From Pseudonocardiales bacterium (GTDB taxonomy: Bacteria; Actinomycetota; Actinomycetes; Mycobacteriales; Jatrophihabitantaceae), in NCBI GenBank assembly GCA_025465405.1, contig JAODNL010000431.1, forward strand, positions 1 through 6,418: a stretch of DNA of 6,418 nucleotides, read 5' to 3'. Of the stretch, positions 1 through 4,866 are shown in pieces. Both the position numbers and the translations under genes were made by a program. Position 1 is the first letter of the stretch, and every line of letters begins with the position of its first letter. The notes under the pieces are model-generated. The model ran no database searches. It had not been told where the DNA came from and saw nothing but the letters and a program-made list of their open reading frames with translations.

Positions 1-300
1 GCGGCCGCGATCGCCGGCGGGATAGGCCTCGCGGCCAGCGGGAACCTCGATCCCAGCCGCGCCAACCCATCCATGTTCGAACCGGTGCACGGCTCCGCGC
101 CCGACATCGCCGGTCAGGGCAAGGCCGACCCGACCGCCGCCGTGCTGTCGGTGTCGATGCTGCTCGAGCACCTCGGTGAGCCGGACGCGGCGGCGCGCGT
201 CGAGGCGGCCGTCGCGGCGGAGCTGGCGTCGCGGGACCCGAAGCGGCCCGGGTCGACGGCCGAGATCGGCGAGCGCCTCGCGAAGGCCGCCGCTGGCTAG
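1..300 (+). CDS. leuB: 3-isopropylmalate dehydrogenase, C-terminal part (5' end outside window)
   Basis: This is the last 99 codons of LeuB, the cytoplasmic NAD-dependent enzyme that oxidises and decarboxylates 3-isopropylmalate to 2-ketoisocaproate in leucine synthesis. Frame 1 is open from the first base to the TAG at 298-300. Early in the fragment it carries the family's C-terminal signature: GGIGLAASGN, then MFEPVHGSAPDIAGQG (codons from 73), which forms part of the NAD-binding region. LeuB is usually about 340-360 residues, so roughly 70% of the protein lies upstream of the window. The last ~50 residues form an Ala/Glu-rich helical tail (LLEHLGEPDAAARVEAAVAAE). Isocitrate or tartrate dehydrogenases share the fold, but the HGSAPDIAGQG wording favours LeuB. 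There is no terminator right after the stop, so read-through into the downstream leader and attenuator is possible. Confidence 0.93.
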   Translation, partial: AAAIAGGIGLAASGNLDPSRANPSMFEPVHGSAPDIAGQGKADPTAAVLSVSMLLEHLGEPDAAARVEAAVAAELASRDPKRPGSTAEIGERLAKAAAG

Positions 301-322
301 CGGCAGAATCATGTGGCACACT
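293..322 (+). promoter_or_regulatory. Putative promoter for the cimA leader transcript
   Basis: A CACACT hexamer (317-322) fits the loose actinobacterial -10 pattern (A at position 2, T at position 6). It lies six bases before the GTG of the leader ORF at 329, so transcription could start at or very near that GTG and give a leaderless message. A weak -35-like CTGGCT (293-298, T, G and C matching TTGACA at positions 2, 3 and 5) lies 18 nt upstream, inside the end of leuB. CAGAAT at 304-309 is an alternative -10. There is no Shine-Dalgarno sequence before 329, which fits a leaderless start. The assignment is inferred from spacing and is not certain. Confidence 0.4.
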
Positions 323-328
323 CGGGCC

Positions 329-358
329 GTGCGCTTCAGCTCACTCATTATCACGTAG
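329..358 (+). CDS. Leader peptide of the cimA attenuator (MRFSSLIIT)
   Basis: This is a nine-codon ORF: GTG CGC TTC AGC TCA CTC ATT ATC ACG TAG. The last sense codons are Leu-Ile-Ile-Thr. Leu and Ile are end products of the branched-chain pathways, and Thr is the usual precursor of isoleucine. The stop codon's final G is the first base of a perfect hairpin, which is followed at once by an intrinsic terminator and then by cimA. This order (short ORF with regulatory codons, hairpin, terminator, biosynthetic gene) is the classical ribosome-mediated attenuator. The start with Met-Arg and no SD resembles other actinobacterial amino-acid leader peptides. A ribosome slowed at the Leu/Ile codons (344-352) would cover the 5' arm of the next hairpin. 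The peptide is presumably not functional itself. No Val codon is present. Confidence 0.75.
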   Translation: MRFSSLIIT

Positions 359-388
359 CGCGTCGGACCCAGCTCCACTCCGACGCGC
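358..388 (+). promoter_or_regulatory. First hairpin of the cimA attenuator (pause / anti-antiterminator stem)
   Basis: GCGCGTCGGA (358-367) and TCCGACGCGC (379-388) are perfect reverse complements, giving a 10-bp stem with an 11-nt loop (368-378). The stem begins at the last base of the leader-peptide stop codon and ends one base before the terminator stem. When the leader is translated freely this hairpin should form and leave the terminator intact. A ribosome stalled on the Leu/Ile codons would mask its 5' arm. The freed pyrimidine-rich strand (375-382) can then pair with the G-rich arm of the terminator: 382-405, 381-406, 380-407, 379-408 (wobble) and 378-409, with A377 bulged, then 376-410 and 375-411. 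The stem is read directly; the antiterminator pairing is a hand-derived proposal. Confidence 0.7.
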
Positions 389-422
389 AGACCCTCCGCA
401 TCCGCGGGGGGTCTTTTGTTTT
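389..422 (+). terminator. Intrinsic terminator of the cimA attenuator
   Basis: AGACCCTCCGC (389-399) pairs with GCGGGGGGTCT (404-414) over 11 bp, with one T-G wobble (395/408) and an ATCC tetraloop (400-403). A T-rich tract follows directly (TTTTGTTTT, 414-422), which is striking in such GC-rich DNA. The structure lies 31 bp upstream of the cimA ATG and downstream of the leader ORF. It would therefore stop transcription before cimA unless disrupted. It is too far from leuB, and too closely tied to the leader ORF, to be only the leuB terminator, although it would also stop read-through from leuB. Confidence 0.82.
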
Positions 423-441
423 GATCGAACACCCGACCGGC

Positions 442-447
442 AAGGAC
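442..447 (+). promoter_or_regulatory. cimA ribosome binding site
   Basis: AAGGAC (442-447) ends 6 nt before the ATG at 454 and is the only good Shine-Dalgarno match near the start. It decides for ATG 454 over the in-frame TTG at 421 and the in-frame ATG at 313. The TTG abuts the terminator T-tract. The ATG at 313 would translate straight through the attenuator. Confidence 0.7.
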
Positions 448-453
448 GTTCTG

Positions 454-2043
454 ATGCAGACCGACGATTTCCACGTCTTCGACACGACGCTGCGTGACGG
501 AGCCCAGCGCGAAGGCATCACGTACTCGGTGGCCGACAAGCTAGCGGTGGCCCGGCTGCTCGACCAGCTCGGAGTCGGCTTCATCGAAGGCGGCTGGCCG
601 GGTGCCATGCCGAAGGACACCGAGTTCTTCGCCCGGGCCGCCGACGGCGAGCTCGCCCTGAAGAACGCGGTGCTCGTCGCGTTCGGCGCTACCCGCAAAG
701 CCGGCGTGCGGGTCGAGGACGATCCGCAGGTCCGGGCGCTGCTCGACTCGCGCGCGTCGGTCGTGACGCTCGTGGCGAAGTCCGACGTGCTGCACGTCGA
801 GCGGGCGCTACGGACCACCGTCGAGGAGAACCTGGCGATGGTGCGAGACACGGTGGCGTTCCTGCGCGCCGAGGGCCGGCGCGTCTTCCTCGACTGCGAG
901 CACTTCTTCGACGGTTACAAGCACGACCCCGACTACGGCGTCCGGGTCCTGGACGCCGCCGCCGAGGCCGGCGCCGATGTCGGCGTCCTGTGCGATACCA
1001 ACGGCGGCATGTTGCCGATGGGCGTGCACGACATCGTGACGGACGTGCGCCGGCGCGCCGGCATCCGGCTCGGCATCCACACGCAGGACGACACGGGCTG
1101 CGCCGTCGCCAACACCCTGGCCGCCGTCGATGCCGGTGCGACCCACGCGCAGGGAACGGCGAACGGCTACGGCGAGCGGGCCGGCAACGCGAACATCTTC
1201 TCCGTGCTCGGCGGCCTGGTGACCAAGATGGGCATGGACGTGCTGCCTGACGGCTGCCTCGGCGAGATGCAACGCGTCTCGCACGCGATCGCCGAGATCG
1301 CGAACCTCGCACAGGACACGCATGCGCCGTATGTCGGTGCCTCCGCCTTCGCGCACAAGGCCGGTTTGCACGCGTCCGCGATCAAGGTGTCGCCCGAGCT
1401 GTACAACCACCTCGACCCGGAGCTCGTCGGCAACGACCAGCGCATCCTGGTCACCGAGATGGCCGGACGCGCGTCCGTCGAACTGAAGTCGCGCGAGCTC
1501 GGCGTCGACGTCACGGCGCGGCCGGACGTGGTGAGCAAGGTCGTCGACCGGGTCAAGGAACGGGAGTCCGACGGCTGGTCCTACGAGGCCGCCGACGCCT
1601 CGTTCGAACTGCTACTGCGCGACGAGCTGGACGGCGACGACGCGGCGCAGCCGTTCACCGTCGAGTCCTACCGTGTGATCGTCGATCGCCGCGAGGACGG
1701 CGCGATGGTCAGCGAGGCCACCGTGAAGGTCGTCGCGGCCGGCGAGCGGGTCATCTCCACCGACGAGGGCAACGGTCCGGTCAACGCGCTCGACCGCGCC
1801 CTGCGCAAGGCGCTCGAGCGGGTCTACCCGCGGCTGGCCGATCTCGAGCTCACCGACTACAAGGTGCGGATCATGCCCGGCAAGCACGGCACCGACGCGG
1901 TGACCCGAGTGCTGATCGAGACCTCGGACGGTCAGCGGGAATGGACCACCGTAGGTGTGCACGGCAACGTGATCGAGGCGTCGTGGCTGGCGCTGCACGA
2001 CGCCGTCCGCTACGGCCTACTACGCGAGCCGCTCCGACCGTGA
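454..2043 (+). CDS. cimA: Citramalate synthase (alpha-isopropylmalate/homocitrate synthase family)
   Basis: The 529-residue cytoplasmic enzyme is predicted to condense pyruvate with acetyl-CoA to (R)-citramalate. This is the first step of the threonine-independent route to 2-ketobutyrate and isoleucine. LeuB-type enzymes act later in that route, in keeping with leuB upstream. The N-terminal HMGL-like TIM barrel (about 5-280) opens with DTTLRDGAQ (10-18; D15 a metal ligand). It also contains FLDCEHFFDGY (145-155), LCDTNGG (179-185), GIHTQDDTG (207-215) and NGYGERAGN (237-245). A linker motif FAHKAGLHASA (299-309) follows, then a LeuA-type regulatory domain (about 400-525). Length and motifs match the CimA branch (TIGR00977 type) rather than LeuA. 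The usual HxHND metal motif is HTQDD here. ATG 454 has an AAGGAC SD, and the N-terminus fits family members. Transcription is probably controlled by the upstream attenuator. The 3' end overlaps the convergent gene by 24 nt. 2-Isopropylmalate synthase is a less likely alternative. Confidence 0.87.
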   Translation: MQTDDFHVFDTTLRDGAQREGITYSVADKLAVARLLDQLGVGFIEGGWPGAMPKDTEFFARAADGELALKNAVLVAFGATRKAGVRVEDDPQVRALLDSRASVVTLVAKSDVLHVERALRTTVEENLAMVRDTVAFLRAEGRRVFLDCEHFFDGYKHDPDYGVRVLDAAAEAGADVGVLCDTNGGMLPMGVHDIVTDVRRRAGIRLGIHTQDDTGCAVANTLAAVDAGATHAQGTANGYGERAGNANIFSVLGGLVTKMGMDVLPDGCLGEMQRVSHAIAEIANLAQDTHAPYVGASAFAHKAGLHASAIKVSPELYNHLDPELVGNDQRILVTEMAGRASVELKSRELGVDVTARPDVVSKVVDRVKERESDGWSYEAADASFELLLRDELDGDDAAQPFTVESYRVIVDRREDGAMVSEATVKVVAAGERVISTDEGNGPVNALDRALRKALERVYPRLADLELTDYKVRIMPGKHGTDAVTRVLIETSDGQREWTTVGVHGNVIEASWLALHDAVRYGLLREPLRP

Positions 2044-2460
2044 CCGGCTCGGCGACGGCCGCATCGAGGCGAGCACGCAGGTGTCACAGCTGTGCGTGCA
2101 GTCCGTTCCGCTGCCATCGTGCGCGCAGACATCGGTGACGTGCATCTCGGCGGCGTCGTGATCGTGCCCGCAGCCGCACGCGAGGTCGCCGCCGTTGCGT
2201 TCGTTGACGGCGGCCTCGATAGCCGCGTCCAGGCGCTGCTCCGCGACGTCGAGCTTGATGCTGTGCGCGACGCCCCAGGCGGCGAGGGCGACGACCGCAG
2301 CGATCGCCAGCGCGACCGCCGAGAACACCCGGACGACGCCGGGCGTGGTACCGGTCAACGCGACGGTGCCGACCGTGACGAACAGGACCGCGAACAGCCC
2401 CAGCGTGGCCGCCAGCCGGCGGCGGCGATCGACGGGTATGCCGGACAGCGCGGAATTCAC
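2020..2460 (-). CDS. Small two-TM membrane protein with Cys/His-rich C-terminal tail, function unknown
   Basis: I do not recognise a function. From the GTG at 2460 the protein has 146 residues. A short basic N-terminus (DRRRR, 11-15) precedes two hydrophobic segments (about 16-35 and 41-66), then a helical, probably coiled stretch (70-88). The Cys/His-rich tail has CGCGHDHD (95-102), C112-A-H114-D and C121-T-H123-S-C125-x2-C128. Six Cys and several His in 34 residues suggest metal binding or disulphides; this is inference. Positive-inside reasoning puts both termini in the cytoplasm. I recall similar uncharacterised tails in other actinobacterial proteins but cannot check. The frame is open further upstream to an ATG at 2565. 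That start would overlap the FAH gene by 43 nt. I prefer GTG 2460 because CATACT lies 7 nt upstream (leaderless). The stop overlaps cimA's end by 24 nt, convergently. Confidence 0.72.
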   Translation of the reverse strand: MNSALSGIPVDRRRRLAATLGLFAVLFVTVGTVALTGTTPGVVRVFSAVALAIAAVVALAAWGVAHSIKLDVAEQRLDAAIEAAVNERNGGDLACGCGHDHDAAEMHVTDVCAHDGSGTDCTHSCDTCVLASMRPSPSRSRSERLA

Positions 2461-2467
2461 GGCTACG

Positions 2468-2473
2468 AGTATG
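2468..2473 (-). promoter_or_regulatory. Putative -10 element for the small membrane protein gene (leaderless)
   Basis: On the minus strand CATACT (2473 to 2468) fits the actinobacterial -10 pattern and is followed after 7 nt by the GTG at 2460. Transcription would then begin at the start codon. No SD precedes that GTG. I see no convincing -35 at 17-18 nt upstream. Confidence 0.4.
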
Positions 2474-2508
2474 CGCGATAGCGTCGTCGGGCGCTGCCCC
2501 GGCCCCGG

Positions 2509-2514
2509 TAGCGT
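2509..2514 (+). promoter_or_regulatory. Putative -10 element for the FAH-gltX unit (leaderless)
   Basis: TAGCGT (2509-2514) matches TANNNT and lies 8 nt before the GTG start at 2523, with no SD between them. This suggests a leaderless mRNA for the FAH-family gene, with gltX carried behind it. It sits in the 62-nt gap (2461-2522) shared with the divergent membrane-protein gene. A clear -35 is not visible. Confidence 0.42.
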
Positions 2515-2522
2515 TAACCATC

Positions 2523-3323
2523 GTGCGTATCGCCCGCTTCGTTCATCCTGGTTCGGCCTCCACACCCTCCGGCGTGCTCTGGGGAACGGTCGAAGGGCCG
2601 GCTGACGCCCCGCTCGACGCCTTGACCGTCGCCGCGATCGACGGGCACCCGTTCGCCTCGATCAGCTTCACCGGCGAGCGCTGGGCGCTGCCCGACGTGC
2701 GGCTGCTGTCGCCGATCCTGCCGAGCAAGGTGGTGGCCGTCGGCAAGAACTACCTCGACCATGCCCGTGAGATGGGCGGTGAGGCGCCCGCGACCCCGGT
2801 CATCTTCCTCAAACCATCCACGTCGGTGATCGGCACGGGCGACACGATCCGGCTGCCACCCGACTCCGTACGCGTCGACCACGAGGGCGAGCTCGCGGTC
2901 GTGATCGGCCGCCCCGCCCGTGACGTCAGCCGTGAGAACGCCATGGCCCACGTCCTCGGTTACACAGCGGCGAACGACGTCACCGCACGCGACCAGCAGA
3001 AGGCCGACGGGCAGTTCACCCGCGCCAAGGGGCACGACTCGTTCTGCCCGATCGGGCCGTGGATCGAGACCGTGCTCGACCCCCGCGATCTGCGGCTGGC
3101 CGCGCGCGTCAACGGCGAGGTGCGTCAGGACGGGCGTACCAGCCAGATGATCCACGACATCCCGACCCTGATCGCGTTCATGTCAGCCGTCATGACGCTG
3201 CTGCCCGGCGACGTGATCCTGACCGGCACGCCCGCCGGAGTCGGGCCGATCACCGACGGCGACACGGTGACGATCGAGATCGAGGGCATCGGCGAGCTCA
3301 CGAACCCGGTGCGTCCCAAGTGA
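2523..3323 (+). CDS. Fumarylacetoacetate hydrolase (FAH) family protein
   Basis: A 266-residue metal-dependent hydrolase/decarboxylase/isomerase of the FAH superfamily, cytoplasmic, of the short FAHD1-like type. The N-terminal ~65 residues form the small domain (MRIARFVHPG start). The catalytic core begins at VAVGKNYLDHAREMG (71-85). H80 and E83 have the spacing of the His-Glu dyad in FAHD1. Divalent-metal ligands are E121 and E123 in DHEGELAVVIG and D152 in NDVTARD. K169-G170 (AKGHD), the region from SFCPIGPW (173-180) and GTPAGVG (235-241) complete the active site. Substrate cannot be assigned; acylpyruvates, oxaloacetate or HpcE-type substrates are all possible, and no aromatic-degradation genes are nearby. 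The GTG start has a TAGCGT -10 just upstream. The stop overlaps the gltX start (GTGA), which implies translational coupling. The same FAH-gltX pairing is known in mycobacteria. Confidence 0.9.
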   Translation: MRIARFVHPGSASTPSGVLWGTVEGPADAPLDALTVAAIDGHPFASISFTGERWALPDVRLLSPILPSKVVAVGKNYLDHAREMGGEAPATPVIFLKPSTSVIGTGDTIRLPPDSVRVDHEGELAVVIGRPARDVSRENAMAHVLGYTAANDVTARDQQKADGQFTRAKGHDSFCPIGPWIETVLDPRDLRLAARVNGEVRQDGRTSQMIHDIPTLIAFMSAVMTLLPGDVILTGTPAGVGPITDGDTVTIEIEGIGELTNPVRPK

Positions 3324-4771
3324 GCTCGCAGATCCGCGTCCGGTTCTGCCCGTCGCCCACTGGCAACCCGCACGTCGGCATGGCCAGAACTGCCTTGTTC
3401 AACTGGGCCTTCGCGCGCCACAACGGCGGCACATTCGTCTTCCGCATCGAGGACACAGACGCCGCGCGCGATTCGGAGGAGTCGTACCACCAGCTCGTCG
3501 ATTCGCTGCACTGGCTGGGCATGACGTGGGACGAGGGCCCTGAGATCGGTGGTCCGTACGCCCCGTACCGGCAGAGCGAGCGGCGTGAGATCTACGCCGA
3601 GGTCGTCGCCAAGCTGGTAGCCGGCGGGCACGTGTACGAGTCGTTCTCGACGGCTGAGGAGATCGAGGCCCGGCACCGGGCGGCCGGACGCGACCCGAAG
3701 CTGGGCTACGACAACTACGACCGCACGTTGACCGACGAGCAGAAGCTCGCCTTCCGTGCGGAGGGCCGCGACCCCGTGCTCCGGCTGCGCATGCCGGATG
3801 AGGACGTCACCTGGACCGACCTGGTGCGCGGCGAGGTGACGTTTGCGGCCGGCTCGGTGCCGGACTTCGTCGTGGTGCGTGGCAACGGTGATGCCCTGTA
3901 TCCATTGGTGAATCCGGTGGATGACGCCCTGATGAAGATCACGCACGTGCTGCGCGGCGAGGACCTGCTGCCGTCCACCCCGCGGCAGATCGCCCTCTAC
4001 CGCGCGCTCATCGCCGTCGGCCTCACCGACTTCGTGCCGGAGTTCGGCCACCTGCCCTATGTCATGGGTCAGGGCAACAAGAAGCTGTCCAAGCGCGACC
4101 CCGAGTCCAACCTGCTCGCCTACCGCGAAGCCGGCTACGTGCCCGAAGGCCTGGTCAACTACCTCGCGCTGCTCGGCTGGTCGATCGACCCGGACCGCGA
4201 CGTCTTCACGCCGGAGGAGCTGATCGCCGCCTTCGATATCAGGGACGTCAACGCCAACCCGGCTCGCTTCGACCCGAAGAAGTGCGAGGCCATCAACGCC
4301 TCGCACATCCGGATGCTGGCGCCGGAGGACTTCGCGTCGCGGTTGGCCGGTTACGTCGCGCGGGCCGGACTGGCCGCTTCCGACGCGTTGATCGCACGCG
4401 CGGCGCCGCTCGTGCAGGAGCGCATCCAGACGCTCGTGGAGGGCGTGGAGATGCTGCGCTTCCTGCTTGTCGACGACGACGCGTTCCACGTCGACGAGGC
4501 CGCTGCCGCCAAGCAGCTCGGCGAGGAGGGGCAAGCGGTCGTGGCGGCCGCGATCCCGGCGCTCGAGGCGCTTGCGGATTGGAGCGCGCCGACGATCGAG
4601 GAAGCCCTGCGCGCGGCGCTGGTGGACGGGCTCGGGCTCAAGCCGCGCAACGCGTATGGCCCGGTGCGCGTGGCGGTCACGGGCCGGACCGTGTCGCCGC
4701 CGCTGTTCGAGTCGCTGGAGCTGCTCGGCCGCGAGCGGTCGCTGTCCCGGCTGCGGGCGGCGCTGGCGTAG
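3320..4771 (+). CDS. gltX: Glutamyl-tRNA synthetase
   Basis: A 483-residue class I aminoacyl-tRNA synthetase that attaches glutamate to tRNA-Glu in the cytoplasm. In most actinobacteria it also charges tRNA-Gln for GatCAB amidation; that part is family knowledge, not visible here. Motifs: RFCPSPTGNPHVGMAR (8-23), with HVGM as the HIGH-type signature, then FRIEDTD (41-47), GYDNYDR (129-135), VLRGEDLLPSTPRQ (210-223) and KLSKR (255-259, the KMSKS loop). A helical anticodon-binding domain (about 310-483) follows, ending in GRERSLSRLRAAL. The zinc-binding Cys motif of the E. coli enzyme is absent; the equivalent stretch reads VYESFSTAEE (105-114). Length is normal for GluRS. The frame is open far upstream inside the FAH gene, but GTG 3320 gives the standard N-terminus. 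It overlaps the FAH stop by 4 nt without an SD, so translation is probably coupled. No clear terminator follows. Confidence 0.96.
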   Translation: MSSQIRVRFCPSPTGNPHVGMARTALFNWAFARHNGGTFVFRIEDTDAARDSEESYHQLVDSLHWLGMTWDEGPEIGGPYAPYRQSERREIYAEVVAKLVAGGHVYESFSTAEEIEARHRAAGRDPKLGYDNYDRTLTDEQKLAFRAEGRDPVLRLRMPDEDVTWTDLVRGEVTFAAGSVPDFVVVRGNGDALYPLVNPVDDALMKITHVLRGEDLLPSTPRQIALYRALIAVGLTDFVPEFGHLPYVMGQGNKKLSKRDPESNLLAYREAGYVPEGLVNYLALLGWSIDPDRDVFTPEELIAAFDIRDVNANPARFDPKKCEAINASHIRMLAPEDFASRLAGYVARAGLAASDALIARAAPLVQERIQTLVEGVEMLRFLLVDDDAFHVDEAAAAKQLGEEGQAVVAAAIPALEALADWSAPTIEEALRAALVDGLGLKPRNAYGPVRVAVTGRTVSPPLFESLELLGRERSLSRLRAALA

Positions 4772-4778
4772 GTCGCTA

Positions 4779-4808
4779 TTGCCGCTGGCGGACCCAAAAC
4801 TGTAACGT
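4779..4808 (+). promoter_or_regulatory. Promoter of the aldehyde dehydrogenase gene
   Basis: TTGCCG (4779-4784) and TAACGT (4803-4808) are separated by 18 nt and match the vegetative actinobacterial pattern (TTGNCN, TANNNT). A start near 4814-4816 would leave a ~50-nt 5' UTR before the GTG at 4867. That start is served by AAGGAC (4853-4858). This is the best-formed promoter in the window and makes the dehydrogenase an independent unit rather than an extension of gltX. Confidence 0.55.
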
Positions 4809-4814
4809 GTTCTC
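4801..4814 (+). promoter_or_regulatory. Possible TetR/KstR-like operator overlapping the -10
   Basis: TGTAACGTGTTCTC (4801-4814) contains the core AAC-GT-GTT of the mycobacterial KstR consensus TnnAACnnGTTnnA. It matches every fixed position except the last (C for A). AA (4798-4799) and TT (4816-4817) extend the dyad outward, but the intervening bases are not symmetric. It covers the proposed -10 completely, so a bound repressor would block transcription. KstR controls sterol/lipid catabolism in mycobacteria and relatives. The link here is inferred from the site only. Confidence 0.35.
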
Positions 4815-4817
4815 ATT

Positions 4818-4839
4818 CCGGTGACCGTCGTCCCACCGG
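4818..4839 (+). repeat. Short inverted repeat in the aldehyde dehydrogenase 5' UTR
   Basis: CCGGTG (4818-4823) and CACCGG (4834-4839) form a perfect 6-bp inverted repeat with a 10-nt spacer, just after the predicted transcription start. It could be a weak mRNA hairpin or a second protein site. Such short GC-rich repeats arise by chance in this composition, so I give it little weight. Confidence 0.25.
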
Positions 4840-4866
4840 TGTGACTCCGCGCAAGGACGGTGGACT

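Noticed and set aside
301..422. Riboswitch or T-box instead of an attenuator
   Set aside because: There is no T-box consensus, and the leader is too short for known actinobacterial riboswitches; the Ile/Leu leader ORF explains it better.
313..453. N-terminal extension of cimA from an ATG at 313 (or TTG at 421)
   Set aside because: It would translate through the hairpin and terminator, lacks a family-like sequence, and a good SD (AAGGAC) marks ATG 454.
2092..2605. Plus-strand open frames across the membrane-protein gene
   Set aside because: Products are Arg/Ala/Asp-rich without domain character; the minus frame has TM segments and an ordered Cys/His pattern.
3059..3319. Upstream extension of gltX inside the FAH gene
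   Set aside because: The extension is Arg/Asp/His-rich shadow sequence; GluRS proteins start just before RVRFCPSPTG, which matches GTG 3320.
4782..4791. CCGCTGGCGG just after gltX as a terminator
   Set aside because: The 4-bp stem has a 2-nt loop and no T-tract follows; it is also part of the promoter spacer.
3125..4816. Very long open frame on the minus strand opposite gltX
   Set aside because: It is an antisense shadow caused by GC-biased third positions: Arg/His/Gln/Val-rich, low-complexity product with no recognisable domain, while the plus strand is clear GluRS.
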